Positions 24,174 to 33,773 of a stretch of 64,000 bases of DNA are shown here, piece after piece. The notes below the pieces were generated by a model, which made no database searches, was not told the DNA's origin, and worked only from the letters and a program-made list of their open reading frames with translations. A program made the position numbers and the translations under genes. How positions within the stretch are numbered: position 1 is the stretch's first letter; every line of letters starts with the position of its first letter. Origin of the DNA: Streptomyces sp. NBC_00102. GTDB lineage: Bacteria; Actinomycetota; Actinomycetes; Streptomycetales; Streptomycetaceae. The stretch is taken from assembly GCF_026343115.1 (NCBI RefSeq), contig NZ_JAPEMC010000001.1:2046001-2110000 (forward strand), read 5' to 3'.

Positions 24174-27100
24174 TCACACGGCGGCGGGTTCGTCCTCCCC
24201 TATGAAGGTGCGCCACAACCGGGCGTACCGGCCCTGGAGCGCGAGGAGTTCGTCGTGGTGACCGTCCTCCACCACCCGGCCGTGCTCCATCACGACGACC
24301 CGGTCCGCGCGCGCCGCCGTGGTCAGCCGGTGCGCGACGACCAGCGTGGTGCGGCGGCCGGTCAGCCGGTCGGTGGCCTGGTTGACGAGCGCCTCGCTGG
24401 CCAGGTCCAGGGAGGCGGTGGCCTCGTCGAGGAGCAGCACGTCGGGGTCGACCAGTTCGGCGCGGGCCAGCGCGATGAGCTGGCGCTGCCCGGCGGAGAG
24501 GTTGCGGCCCCGCTCCGCGACCTCGTGGAGGTAGCCGCGGTCCAGCGTCGCGATCATGTCGTGCGCGCCGACCGCCCGGGCCGCCGCCTCCACCCGGGCG
24601 TCGGAGGCGTCCGGGATGCCGTAGGCGATGGCGTCGCGGACCGTACCGGGGAAGAGGTACGACTCCTGCGGGACGACCCCGAGGTGGTGCCGGTACGCCG
24701 TCATGTCGAGCATCCGCAGATCGGTGCCGTCCGCGGTGACCCGGCCCGACGTCGGGTCGTAGAACCGGGCGACCAGCTTGACCAGCGTGGACTTGCCCGC
24801 GCCCGTCTCGCCGACGAACGCCACGGTCTGCCCGGCCGGAATGCGCAGGTCGATGCCGGTGAGGGCCTCCTCCTCGTCCCCGTACGCGAAGGAGACGTCC
24901 TCGAACGCGATGTCGCCGCGCAGCTCGGTCAGCTCCACCGGCGCCTCGGGATCCGCGGTGGAGGTGGGCTCCCGCAGCAGCTCCTGGATGCGGCCGAGGG
25001 AGACGGTGGCCTGCTGGTAGCCGTCGAAGACCTGGGAGAGCTGCTGCACGGGGGCGAAGAACAGGTCGATGTAGAGGAGATAGGCGACGAGCGCGCCGAC
25101 CATCAGCGTCCCGTCGTCGACCCGGCCCGCTCCGACGATCAGCACGGCGGCCGAGGCGACGGAGGAGAGCAGCTGGACGAACGGGAAGTACACCGAGATC
25201 AGCCACTGGCCGCGCACCCGCGCCTGCCGGTAGTGGGTGGAGCGCTCCGCGAACCGCGCCGCGCCGTCCCGCTCCCGGTTGAACGCCTGCACGATCCGCA
25301 GCCCGGAGACGGACTCCTGGAGGTCGGCGTTGACGGCACCGATCCGCTCACGGGCGAGCTGGTACGCCGCCACGCTCTTGCGCCGGAACACGACGGTCCC
25401 GACGATCAGGAACGGCAGCACGGCGAAGACGACGAGGGCCAGCTGCACGTCCAGGACGAGCAGCACCGCCATGATCCCGAAGAAGGTGACGGCGGAGACG
25501 AACGCGGTGACCAGACCGGTCTGCAGGAACGACGACAACGCGTCGACGTCGGTCGTCATGCGAGTCATGATCCGGCCGGTCAGCTCGCGCTCGTAGTAGT
25601 CGAGGCCGAGCCGCTGGAGCTGCGAGAAGATCTTGAGCCGCAGCGAGTACAGCACCCGCTCGCCGGTCCGGCCGGTCTTGCGGGTCTCCCCGATCTGCGC
25701 CGCCCACTGCACGACGACGGCGGCCAGCGCGAGGAGCGAGGCCGTCCAGATCGCGCCGGTCGACATCTGCGTGACACCCGAGTCGATGCCGTGCCGGATC
25801 AGTACCGGCAGCAGCAGGCCCATCCCGGCGTCCACGGCCACCAGAGCCAGGCTGACCAGCAGCACCGGCCCGAACCCGTGCAGCAGCCTGCGCAGCCCGT
25901 ACGAACCCTCCGGGCGGACGGCCCGGTCCTCGTCGACGTCCGGGACGTCCGTCGCGGGCGGCAGCGCCTCCACCTGGGCGAGCAGCTCCGGTGTGGCGGG
26001 CATTCCGGCGGTGGCCCGGTCGCGCTCCTGCTCCTTGCGGATCCAGAGCGCCGGGGTGATACCGCGCTCGGTGTCGAACTCCGCCTCCATCTCCTCCTGG
26101 AGCGTCCGGTCGTCCTCCAGGGGCGGAATCCGCACCGGCCGGTGGCCGGGCGAGGTGCCGCCCAGCTCGTCCGGGTCGGTGAGCAGCCGCCGGTAGAGCG
26201 CGGAGCGCCGCTCCAGCTCCTCGTGGGTGCCGACGTCGGAGAGACGCCCGTCGTCCAGGACGGCGATGCGGTCGGCGAGGCCGAGGGTGGAGCGGCGGTG
26301 GGCGATGAGGAGCGTGGTGCGGCCCGCCATCACCTGGCGCAGGGTCTCGTGGATCTCGTGCTCCACGCGGGCGTCGACGGCCGAGGTGGCGTCGTCCAGG
26401 ACGAGCAGCCGGGGGTCGGCGAGGATCGCGCGGGCCAGGGCGACGCGCTGGCGCTGCCCGCCGGAGAGGGTGAGGCCGTGCTCGCCGACCTTGGTGTCGT
26501 ACCCCTTCGGCAGCTCGGCGATGAACCGGTCCGCCTGCGCGGCACGGGCGGCGGCCTCGATCTGCTCCTGGGTGGCGTCGGGGCGCCCGTAGGCGATGTT
26601 GGCGCCGACACTCTCGGAGAAGAGGAAGCTGTCCTCGGGGACGAGCCCGATGGCGGCGCGCAGCGAGCCGAGGGTCAGCTCGCGGACGTCGTGGCCGCCG
26701 ACGAGGACGGCGCCGTGCGTCACGTCGTAGAAGCGCGGCAGCAGCAGGGAGACGGTGGACTTGCCGCTGCCGGACGCGCCGACCAGGGCGACGGTCTCAC
26801 CGGGGGCGATGGAGAGGGAGAAGCCCTTGAGGACGGGGCGGTAGTGGGTCTCCTCGCCGTCCTCCGCGTGGTCGGTGTGCGAGGTGTCCGCGCCGAGGCC
26901 GGGGTCCGCCGCGGGGGCTCCCGGGGGCGTGCCGTAGCCGAAGCCCACGTTGTCGAACTCGACTCCGGCCGGGGCGTCGGCCGGCAGCTCCTTGGTGCCG
27001 TCGGCGAACGTGGGCTCGGTGTCGATCAGCTCCAGCACCCGGTCCACACCCGCGCGGGCCTGCTGGCCCACGGTGAGAACCACGGCGAGCATCCGGACCG

Positions 27101-28148
27101 GCCCGACGAGCTGCGCGAGGTACGAGGAGAACGCGACGAACGTGCCGAGGGTGATCTGGCCCCGGGTCGCCAGCCACCCGCCGAGCGCCAGCATCGCGAC
27201 CTGCCCGAGCGCGGGCACCGCCTGGAGCGCGGGGGTGTAGCGGGCGTTCAGCCGGATGGTGCGCATCCGGCCGGCGAACAGCCGGCGGCCGACCTCGCGG
27301 AGCTTCCCGGTCTCCTGCTCCTCCTGCCCGAACCCCTTGACGACCCGGACCCCGGAGACGGCCCCGTCGACCACCCCGGCGACGGCGGCGGCCTGGCTCT
27401 GGGCGTACCAGGTGGCGGGGAAGAGACGGGCCCGCGAGCGGCGGGCGATGAACCAGATGGCCGGCGCGACGGCGACGGCCACCAGGGTCAGCAGCGGCGA
27501 GAGCCACGCCATGATCACCAGGGAGACGAGGAAGAGCAGGATGTTCCCGATGGTCATCGGGAGCATGAAGAGCAGGCTCTGGATGAGCTGGAGGTCGCTG
27601 GTGGCGCGGCCGACGACCTGACCGGTGGAGAGTTCGTCCTGACGTCTGCCGTCGAGCTTGGTGATCGTCGCGTACATCTCGGTACGGAGGTTGTGCTGCA
27701 CGTCGAGCGCGAGCCGTCCGCCGTAGAAACGGCGGACGAAGGCGGTGGCGTAGATGACGACCGCCGCTCCTATCAGCAGGCCGGTCCAGACGGCGAGCGA
27801 ACGGGTGTGGGTGGTGACGACGTCGTCGATGATCACCTTGGTGATCAGCGGGACGAGGGCCATCACCGCCATCCCGGCGAGGGAGGCGCCGAGCGCCAGG
27901 ATCACGTCGCGGCGGTAGCGCCAGGCGTAGCCGGCGAGGCGACGGGCCCAGCCCTGGGGGGCGGGGGGCTGTTCGCCGGGGGGCTGCTGTCCGCGGGCCG
28001 GTCGACCGGTGGTCCGCTGTCCGGAGGCCGGCCGGCTGGTGGCCCCCGACCGGCTGGTGGTCCCCGGCCGTCCGGTGACTTCCGGTTGACCGGTGGCCTG
28101 TTCTCCGGAGTCCCGTTTCCTCTTGCCCCGTTGTTCCGCGCCCGCCAC
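24174..28148 (-). CDS. Fused double ABC exporter (TMD-NBD-TMD-NBD)
   Basis: 1324 residues from GTG 28148, which has GGGAGG five bases upstream; the frame opens to 28277 without a better start. A hydrophilic, Thr/Gly/Pro-rich N-terminal tail of about 50 residues precedes two complete half-transporters. Half one: six helices (VILALGASLAGMAVMALVPLI onward), Walker A GASGSGKST, signature LSGGQRQR, Walker B LLVLDDATSAVD, H-loop AHR. Half two: helices, Walker A GETGAGKST, signature LSAGQRQL, Walker B VLLLDEATASLD, H-loop AHR. It resembles multidrug/lipid exporters of the MsbA/LmrA type that usually occur as two adjacent genes; here they are fused through an acidic linker. Both ATP sites look intact. 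Confidence 0.93.
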   Translation of the reverse strand: MAGAEQRGKRKRDSGEQATGQPEVTGRPGTTSRSGATSRPASGQRTTGRPARGQQPPGEQPPAPQGWARRLAGYAWRYRRDVILALGASLAGMAVMALVPLITKVIIDDVVTTHTRSLAVWTGLLIGAAVVIYATAFVRRFYGGRLALDVQHNLRTEMYATITKLDGRRQDELSTGQVVGRATSDLQLIQSLLFMLPMTIGNILLFLVSLVIMAWLSPLLTLVAVAVAPAIWFIARRSRARLFPATWYAQSQAAAVAGVVDGAVSGVRVVKGFGQEEQETGKLREVGRRLFAGRMRTIRLNARYTPALQAVPALGQVAMLALGGWLATRGQITLGTFVAFSSYLAQLVGPVRMLAVVLTVGQQARAGVDRVLELIDTEPTFADGTKELPADAPAGVEFDNVGFGYGTPPGAPAADPGLGADTSHTDHAEDGEETHYRPVLKGFSLSIAPGETVALVGASGSGKSTVSLLLPRFYDVTHGAVLVGGHDVRELTLGSLRAAIGLVPEDSFLFSESVGANIAYGRPDATQEQIEAAARAAQADRFIAELPKGYDTKVGEHGLTLSGGQRQRVALARAILADPRLLVLDDATSAVDARVEHEIHETLRQVMAGRTTLLIAHRRSTLGLADRIAVLDDGRLSDVGTHEELERRSALYRRLLTDPDELGGTSPGHRPVRIPPLEDDRTLQEEMEAEFDTERGITPALWIRKEQERDRATAGMPATPELLAQVEALPPATDVPDVDEDRAVRPEGSYGLRRLLHGFGPVLLVSLALVAVDAGMGLLLPVLIRHGIDSGVTQMSTGAIWTASLLALAAVVVQWAAQIGETRKTGRTGERVLYSLRLKIFSQLQRLGLDYYERELTGRIMTRMTTDVDALSSFLQTGLVTAFVSAVTFFGIMAVLLVLDVQLALVVFAVLPFLIVGTVVFRRKSVAAYQLARERIGAVNADLQESVSGLRIVQAFNRERDGAARFAERSTHYRQARVRGQWLISVYFPFVQLLSSVASAAVLIVGAGRVDDGTLMVGALVAYLLYIDLFFAPVQQLSQVFDGYQQATVSLGRIQELLREPTSTADPEAPVELTELRGDIAFEDVSFAYGDEEEALTGIDLRIPAGQTVAFVGETGAGKSTLVKLVARFYDPTSGRVTADGTDLRMLDMTAYRHHLGVVPQESYLFPGTVRDAIAYGIPDASDARVEAAARAVGAHDMIATLDRGYLHEVAERGRNLSAGQRQLIALARAELVDPDVLLLDEATASLDLASEALVNQATDRLTGRRTTLVVAHRLTTAARADRVVVMEHGRVVEDGHHDELLALQGRYARLWRTFIGEDEPAAV

Positions 28149-28459
28149 CGATGCCTCCCGATCGCCCTGCTGCCGCCTGCGAACGTGCTGTCGCGTGACG
28201 CCACTCCCTCTGAACTTCCGCAACGCACCAACGCTCTGGGCTGCGGATTTCATCCCGCTGCAACAAATGCCGGTCAATGGTCCCGAGGCAAATCACCCGA
28301 TCGGCTGAAGTCGCCCGCCGAACCCCCTACGCACGTTCGACGCCAACTACGGTGGGTAACCAAGACGACGAAGGGCTCCGCCGGAGGGTGGAGCCGGGAA
28401 GTCAGGGATTCCGGAGTTCCGCGGGACGGAGCTCCGACCGGAGGGACGGGGGACGTTCC

Positions 28460-28825
28460 ATGACGGACGACGGGACCAGGACGGACGCGTACCGCAGCGG
28501 CCGGGTGTACGCGGTGCTCGAAGTGCTGCAACGACTGAGCCCGGGCGGAGGAGCGCGGCTGGGCGAGGACGGCCACCGTGCCAGGACCGCCGAGAAGCCA
28601 CTGGGCCATCTCCGGGACGCGCTGGCCTCCGCGGGCAAGTTCTACATGGAGGCACGGCGCAAGCACCCGGTGGAGTCGGTCGACACCGTGTTCGGGATGC
28701 TGCCGGACGCGATGCCGGTCGCGAGGGAGTTCCCCGGCAGCCTCGACGCCAAGGGGCAGGCGGAGTTCCTGCGGGGGCGCGAGGAGCAGATGGCCCTCAT
28801 CGAGAAGACGGCCGGTGTGCGCTGA
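28460..28825 (+). CDS. Orphan protein resembling the C-terminal (Cas11c-like) part of Cas8c/Csd1
   Basis: 121 residues from ATG 28460. AYRSGRVYAVLEVLQ (10-24) closely follows the AYxLGRLFAVLEKxQ block near the C-terminus of type I-C Cas8c/Csd1. The following ARTAEKPLGHLRDALASAG fits the region where Cas8c has its SxTPxxxFPxLLxLA block, and EFPGSLDAKGQAEFLRG (90-106) fits FPxxLxxEEQGxFxLGYY. In type I-C systems this C-terminus is also made separately as the small subunit Cas11c. Here it stands alone: no cas3, cas5, cas7, cas1 or CRISPR array is in the window. The function may be unrelated to CRISPR now. The similarity is judged by eye. Confidence 0.7.
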   Translation: MTDDGTRTDAYRSGRVYAVLEVLQRLSPGGGARLGEDGHRARTAEKPLGHLRDALASAGKFYMEARRKHPVESVDTVFGMLPDAMPVAREFPGSLDAKGQAEFLRGREEQMALIEKTAGVR

Positions 28826-28843
28826 GCTCGGCGCACACCGGCC
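28810..28843. terminator. Hairpin overlapping the stop codon of the Cas8c-like gene
   Basis: Thirteen perfect pairs (28810-28822 with 28831-28843) enclose an eight-base loop that contains the TGA stop. It lies between convergent genes and may act in both directions. Confidence 0.65.
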
Positions 28844-28885
28844 TCTCCCCCGGCGTTGTTCGTTCCGCCCGTCGGCGGGGTGGAC

Positions 28886-30568
28886 CTACAGATGCGTCGG
28901 GGCGAACATCCTGAGCAGCGCCGGGAGCACGACCACGGACGGGCCGGGTTCGGCGAGCGCCTTCGCCAGGTCGGTGGCCAGGGCGTCCGGTGAGGTGCGG
29001 ACGGCCGGGACGCCGAAGGACTCGGCGAGGGCGACGAAGTCCGGGCGGGCCAGTTCGGTGGCGGTGGCCTCGCCGAAGGCACCCGTCATGTACTCGCGCA
29101 GGATGCCGTAGCCGCCGTCGTCGACGATCAGCCAGGTGACCGGGAGGTCGTACTGGCGGGCGGTGGCGAGCTCGGCGACGGAGTACATCGAGCCGCCGTC
29201 GCCCGAGACCGCGAGCACCGGCCGGGTCGGGTCGGCGGCGGCCGCTCCGAGGGCGGCCGGGAAGGCGTAGCCGAGACCTCCGGCGCCCTGGGCGGAGTGC
29301 ATGGTGTTGGGGTGGCGGGCGTCGAAGGCGGACCAGGCCCAGTAGGCCAGGATCGTCATGTCCCAGAAGCTGGGCGCGGTGTCCGGGAGCGCCTCGCGGA
29401 CGGAGGCGAGGACGCGCTGCTCCAGGGTGAGGTCCTGGGCGTCGATGCGGTCCCGGACCTGCCGCAGCAGGGTCCGTACCCGCTCCGCGGCGGTGGGGTC
29501 CTCGCGGGTGTCGACCGCTTCCAGAAGGTCGGCGAGGGCCTCGCGGGCGTCCGAGTGGATGCCGAGTGCGGGGTGGTTGGACTCCAGCTTCCCGGCGTCG
29601 GCCTCGATCTGGATGACCCGGCCCCGGGGGCTGAAGGTGTGGTAGTTCGAGGAGAGTTCACCGAGCCCGGAGCCGATGACGAGGAGGACGTCGGCCGACT
29701 CCAGGAAGTCGGTGGTGTGCCGGTCTTCCAGCCAGGACTGGAGGGAGAGGGGGTGTTCCCAGGGGAAGGCGCCCTTACCGCCGAAGGTGGTGACGACCGG
29801 GGCGTTCAGCTTCTCGGCGAGGGCGAGCAGTTTGCCGCTCGCGTCGGAGCGGACGACGCCGCCTCCCGCGATGATCGCGGGGCGTTCGGCGCGGGAGAGC
29901 AACTGGGCCGCGGCGAGGGTCAGCTCGGGGCGCGGGTAGAGCTCGCGCGGGGTGGCGTCCATCGCGGAGACCGGCGGCAGCGTGGTCTCGGCGAGCAGCA
30001 CGTCCTGCGGGATCTCGATCCAGACCGGCCCGTGCGGGGCGGTGAGGGCGGACTCCCAGGCGGCGGCGATGGCGGAGGGGATCTGTGAGGCGGTCCGCAC
30101 GGTGTGGACGGACTTCACCACGTCCCGGAAGGAAGCCTTCTGGTCGCGCAGTTCGTGGAGGTAGCCGTGCCGGCCGCCGCCGAGGCCGGCGGTCGGGATC
30201 TGGCTGGAGATCGCGAGCACCGGTGCGGAGGCGGCCGCCGCCTCCTGGAGGGCGGCGAGCGAGGTCAGCGCGCCGGGGCCGGTGGAGAGGAGCAGCGGGG
30301 CGACCTCTCCGGTGATGCGGCCGTAGGCGTCGGCGGCGAAGCCCGCGTTGTTCTCGACGCGGAGTCCGACGTACGAGAGGGAGGAGCGGCGCAGGGCGTC
30401 GAACATGCCGAGGGCGTGCTGGCCGGGCAGGCCGAAGACGGTGGTCGCGCCGAGGCCCTGGAGGGACTCGACGACGAGGTCACCGCCGTTGCGGCCGGGC
30501 GGCGGGTTGAGCGCGGCTTCGGCCTGGGCCTCGGTGAGGCGGGGCCGGTCGTCGTGGTCGTGGCTCAC
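28886..30568 (-). CDS. Thiamine-diphosphate-dependent enzyme (acetolactate synthase-like)
   Basis: 560 residues from GTG 30568, overlapping the upstream ureohydrolase stop by four bases. Three domains of the pyruvate oxidase/AHAS fold are clear: the N-terminal PYR domain with the catalytic Glu in [17 protein letters not shown], the central domain ([15 protein letters not shown]), and the C-terminal PP domain with the ThDP motif [15 protein letters not shown] ending near DDGGYG. There is no regulatory subunit gene, so it is probably a catabolic 2-keto acid decarboxylase or carboligase rather than the biosynthetic AHAS. Coupling with the agmatinase-like gene suggests it works on a product of guanidino compound breakdown. 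Confidence 0.88.
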   Translation of the reverse strand: MSHDHDDRPRLTEAQAEAALNPPPGRNGGDLVVESLQGLGATTVFGLPGQHALGMFDALRRSSLSYVGLRVENNAGFAADAYGRITGEVAPLLLSTGPGALTSLAALQEAAAASAPVLAISSQIPTAGLGGGRHGYLHELRDQKASFRDVVKSVHTVRTASQIPSAIAAAWESALTAPHGPVWIEIPQDVLLAETTLPPVSAMDATPRELYPRPELTLAAAQLLSRAERPAIIAGGGVVRSDASGKLLALAEKLNAPVVTTFGGKGAFPWEHPLSLQSWLEDRHTTDFLESADVLLVIGSGLGELSSNYHTFSPRGRVIQIEADAGKLESNHPALGIHSDAREALADLLEAVDTREDPTAAERVRTLLRQVRDRIDAQDLTLEQRVLASVREALPDTAPSFWDMTILAYWAWSAFDARHPNTMHSAQGAGGLGYAFPAALGAAAADPTRPVLAVSGDGGSMYSVAELATARQYDLPVTWLIVDDGGYGILREYMTGAFGEATATELARPDFVALAESFGVPAVRTSPDALATDLAKALAEPGPSVVVLPALLRMFAPTHL

Positions 30569-31533
30569 TTCGTGCGCGCCCCGGCGATCTGGCGGGACAT
30601 GATCGTCGTCAGCTCGTAGGCGGTGTGCGAGGCGGCGACGGCGGTGATCTCCGCGTGGTCGTACGCGGGGGCGACCTCGACCAGGTCGGCGGAGACGAGA
30701 TGGCAGGAGGAGAGGCCGCGCACGATCTCGAGGAGTTCGCGGGAGGTGAGGCCGCCGGCCTCGGGGGTGCCGGTGCCGGGCGCGTGGGCCGGGTCGAGCA
30801 CGTCGATGTCGATGGAGATGTAGAGCGGCCGGTCGCCGATGCGCTGGCGGAGCTGGTCGGTGATCTCGTCGACGCCGCGGCGCATGACGTCGGCGGAGGT
30901 GACGATGCCGAAGCCCAGCTTGGCGTCGTCGGTGAGGTCCTGCTTGCCGTAGAGCGGGCCGCGGGTGCCGACGTGGGAGAGGGCGGAGGTGTCGAGGATG
31001 CCCTCTTCGACGGCCCGGCGGAACGGCGTGCCGTGGGTGTACTCGGCGCCGAAGTAGGTGTCCCAGGTGTCCAGGTGGGCGTCGAAGTGGAGGAGGGCGA
31101 CGGGTCCGTGCTTCTTGGCGACGGAGCGCAGCAGCGGCAGGGCGATGGTGTGGTCGCCGCCGAGGGTCATCAGGCGGGCGCCGGTGGAGAGCAGATCGTC
31201 GGCCGCGGCCTCGATCGTCTCGACGGCCTCGTTGATGTTGAACGGGTTGGCCGCGATGTCACCGGCGTCGGCGACCTGGGCGAGCGCGAACGGCGATGCG
31301 TCCTGGGCCGGGTTGTAGGGGCGCAGGAGGCGCGAGGCCTCACGGATCGCGTTGCCGCCGAAGCGGGCGCCGGGACGGTAGGAGACGCCGGTGTCGAAGG
31401 GCACGCCGACGACGGCGACGTCGGTGGTGCCGACCTCGTCGAGCCGGGGCAGCCGGGCGAACGTCGCGGGACCGGCGTACCGGGGCACACGGGAGGAATC
31501 GACGGGGCCGCGAGGCGTTTCGCTGCTGCTCAT
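30565..31533 (-). CDS. speB: Ureohydrolase, agmatinase / guanidinobutyrase type
   Basis: 322 residues from ATG 31533. The binuclear manganese motifs of the arginase superfamily are intact: GGDHTI (125-130), HFDAHLD (149-155) and [16 protein letters not shown] (240-255), the last with the [11 protein letters not shown] pattern of agmatinases. It hydrolyses a guanidino substrate to urea plus an amine: agmatine if SpeB in the strict sense, or 4-guanidinobutyrate, which Streptomyces makes from arginine by an oxidative route. The sodium symporter, ThDP enzyme and PucR regulator alongside argue for catabolism of an imported guanidino compound. The symbol speB is given by family, not by proven substrate. 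Confidence 0.9.
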   Translation of the reverse strand: MSSSETPRGPVDSSRVPRYAGPATFARLPRLDEVGTTDVAVVGVPFDTGVSYRPGARFGGNAIREASRLLRPYNPAQDASPFALAQVADAGDIAANPFNINEAVETIEAAADDLLSTGARLMTLGGDHTIALPLLRSVAKKHGPVALLHFDAHLDTWDTYFGAEYTHGTPFRRAVEEGILDTSALSHVGTRGPLYGKQDLTDDAKLGFGIVTSADVMRRGVDEITDQLRQRIGDRPLYISIDIDVLDPAHAPGTGTPEAGGLTSRELLEIVRGLSSCHLVSADLVEVAPAYDHAEITAVAASHTAYELTTIMSRQIAGARTK

Positions 31534-31644
31534 GGAGGGCCTTCTTTCGGGTCGTTCGGGGTGTTTCGGGGTGGGGGGACGTGTGGGGGGCTGGGCTGCG
31601 GAGGCTCCGGATGCCTCCGCGTGGGCGGTGGTGCGGTGGTGCGG

Positions 31645-31680
31645 TGGCCGCCACCGGTGGTACCGGACCGGTGGCGGCCA
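31645..31680 (-). terminator. Perfect 14-bp hairpin between symporter and ureohydrolase genes
   Basis: Bases 31645-31658 pair with 31667-31680 around an eight-base loop containing GGTACC. It separates the symporter transcript from the ureohydrolase/ThDP pair within a 306-bp spacer (31534-31839) that otherwise shows no gene. Confidence 0.75.
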
Positions 31681-31839
31681 TGGGTCGGCCGGTCGTACCC
31701 GGGCCTCCGTCCGCGCGGACCGAGGGGGTGGTCGGCGGGCGGCGGCTCGGGGCGGGGGACCGGCGCGGGTGGTCCAACGGCTGTACCGGGTTCCGGGCGG
31801 GCTCGTGACTCGATGCCCGGCCCGGAACTCGATGCGGCC

Positions 31840-33423
31840 TTACGCGGTGACCGGCTCCTGCGGGGAGGCGCCGGTGGCGGGGGCGTCCCCGTCGCCTCCG
31901 TCGCTCCCGTCGCGTCCGGCCAGGCGTTCCCTCCAGGCGCTGAGCACGGCGGGGTCGGTGGGCTTGGTGGCCAGCGAGACGACGACGTACACGGCGAGCG
32001 AGAGGAGCAGTCCGTAGTAGACGGGTTCATTGGCAAGGATGCCGTACGTCCCCATCAGCACGACGACCGCGATCCCTCCGACGCCGACCGCGGCCAGCGC
32101 ACCGGCCGCCGTGCCCCGGCGCCAGAGCAGTCCGCCGAGGATCGGCACGAGGAGTCCGGCGACGAGGAGGTTGTACGCGACGGTGAGCGCCTGGACGACG
32201 TCGTTGAGGGCGATGGCGATGAGGATGACGGCGACACCCATGATGAGGATGAACGCGCGGTTGCCCCGCACCTCGTCGTGCCCGCCGTCCGCACCGCCGT
32301 CACCCGTCCCGTCGGCGTTCGCCCGGCCGGCACCATCCGCTCCGTCGGCACCCGGTGCGACCGCGCCGTCCGGGGCTCCCGTCCCCTTGCCGATCGCGCC
32401 GCGCAGGCGGGACCAGATGTCGTTGTTGGCGACGGTGGCGCAGGCGATCAGTGCGCCGGAGGAGGTGGACATCACGGCGGCGAGGGCGGCGGCCAGCACC
32501 AGCCCGCGCACACCGACCGGCAGTTCGTCCTTGACGATGGTGGCGAACGCGGAGTCGGCGCTCGGCAGCTTCGGGTACATCACCTTGGCGGCGGTGCCGA
32601 TGACGGCTCCGGCGAGGGCGTAGACGAGGCAGTAGGTGCCGGCGACGGTACCGCCCCAGCGGGCCGTGCGGTCGCTGCGGGCGGTGAACACGCGCTGCCA
32701 GATGTCCTGACCGATCAGCATGCCGAAGGTGTAGATCAGCACATAGGTGAAGATCGTTTCCCCGCCGATGCCGAGCGGGTCGAAGTACTCGGTGGGCAGC
32801 GTGGCCTTCATCTCGCTGAACCCGCCGGCCTTGACGACCGCGATGGGCAGCAGCAGGAGGAGCACGCCGATCGTCTTGACGACGAACTGGACCATGTCCG
32901 TGATCGTGATCGACCACATGCCGCCGAGGGTCGAGTAGGCGACGACGATCGCCCCGCCGAGCACGATGGCGACGGTCCGGTCGAGGTCGAAGATGACGTC
33001 GAAGATCGTGGCGTAGGCGATGGTCGAGGTGACCGCGAGCATGAGGGTGTAGGCCCACATGACCACGCCGGAGATGATCCCGGCCCGGCCGCCGTAACGG
33101 AGGTCGAGCATCTCGGAGACGGTGTAGACCTTCAGCCGCGCGATGCGCGCGGAGAAGAAGACGGAGAGGGCCAGCAGGCCGAGGCCGATGGTGACGACCA
33201 TCCAGGCACCGGAGAGGCCGTACTGGTAGCCCAGGCCGACGCCACCGATGGTGGAGGCGCCGCCGAGGACGATGGCGGCCATGGTGCCGGAGTACATCCA
33301 GGGTCCGAGCCTGCGCCCGGCCACCAGGAACTCAGCCTTGGACTTGGCGCGGCGCATGCCCCACCAGCCCATGGCGAGCATGCCGGCCAGATAGACCACG
33401 ATCACCGCGTAGTCGACGGCCAT
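31840..33423 (-). CDS. Sodium:solute symporter (SSS family)
   Basis: 527 residues from ATG 33423, with GGAGGG six bases upstream. Roughly 12-13 transmembrane helices begin with MAVDYAVIVVYLAGMLAMGWWG. The SSS family patterns are visible: GRRLGPWMYSGTMAAIVLGGAST, LALVVFF-like helices, GGMWSITITDMVQFVVK (sodium-site region) and ALAAVMSTSSGALIA. A hydrophilic Asp/Gly-rich insert (about 355-390) lies in a loop after helix 9, and the tail is cytoplasmic. It probably imports, with Na+, the guanidino or related nitrogen compound processed by the downstream ureohydrolase. It is divergent from the PucR regulator. Confidence 0.92.
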   Translation of the reverse strand: MAVDYAVIVVYLAGMLAMGWWGMRRAKSKAEFLVAGRRLGPWMYSGTMAAIVLGGASTIGGVGLGYQYGLSGAWMVVTIGLGLLALSVFFSARIARLKVYTVSEMLDLRYGGRAGIISGVVMWAYTLMLAVTSTIAYATIFDVIFDLDRTVAIVLGGAIVVAYSTLGGMWSITITDMVQFVVKTIGVLLLLLPIAVVKAGGFSEMKATLPTEYFDPLGIGGETIFTYVLIYTFGMLIGQDIWQRVFTARSDRTARWGGTVAGTYCLVYALAGAVIGTAAKVMYPKLPSADSAFATIVKDELPVGVRGLVLAAALAAVMSTSSGALIACATVANNDIWSRLRGAIGKGTGAPDGAVAPGADGADGAGRANADGTGDGGADGGHDEVRGNRAFILIMGVAVILIAIALNDVVQALTVAYNLLVAGLLVPILGGLLWRRGTAAGALAAVGVGGIAVVVLMGTYGILANEPVYYGLLLSLAVYVVVSLATKPTDPAVLSAWRERLAGRDGSDGGDGDAPATGASPQEPVTA

Positions 33424-33530
33424 GGGCGTCCCTCCATCTCAGTCGGTCGGGTGCGCACCGGGTCCGTCCCGCGACGTGCCCGCGGCCGGGCGGCCTGCGG
33501 CCGGAGCGGGGCCGAGCGCCCTTCCGGAAG

Positions 33531-33634
33531 CCCGGTCTCCCCGGTCTCCGGGTCTCCCGGCCACCCGGTCTCCGGGCCTCCCCGGTCTCCCGGTCTCCCC
33601 GGTCTCCCGGTCTCCCGGTCTCCCCGGTCTCCGG
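33531..33634. repeat. GGTCTCC minisatellite in the symporter/PucR divergent spacer
   Basis: About a dozen head-to-tail copies of CCCGGTCTCC-like 7-9-mers with small length changes fill 104 bp. The array lies between the divergently transcribed symporter and regulator, where both promoters should be. No coding role is evident. Confidence 0.75.
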
Positions 33635-33773
33635 GACGACAGGTGTCTGTCTGCTCCCCGGGGACTCGGGCGTCGCGAACGTCTCGTGCGCCCTGATGAC
33701 GGTAGGTGGCCGCCCGACGGCGCTGAAGTGTACGTTTCCTCCATCCTTGACGCCCACAGTGGAGAAACCATCC

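Noticed and set aside
33531..33634. Possible CRISPR array in the GGTCTCC repeats
   Set aside because: Units are 7-9 bp without spacers, so it is a minisatellite.
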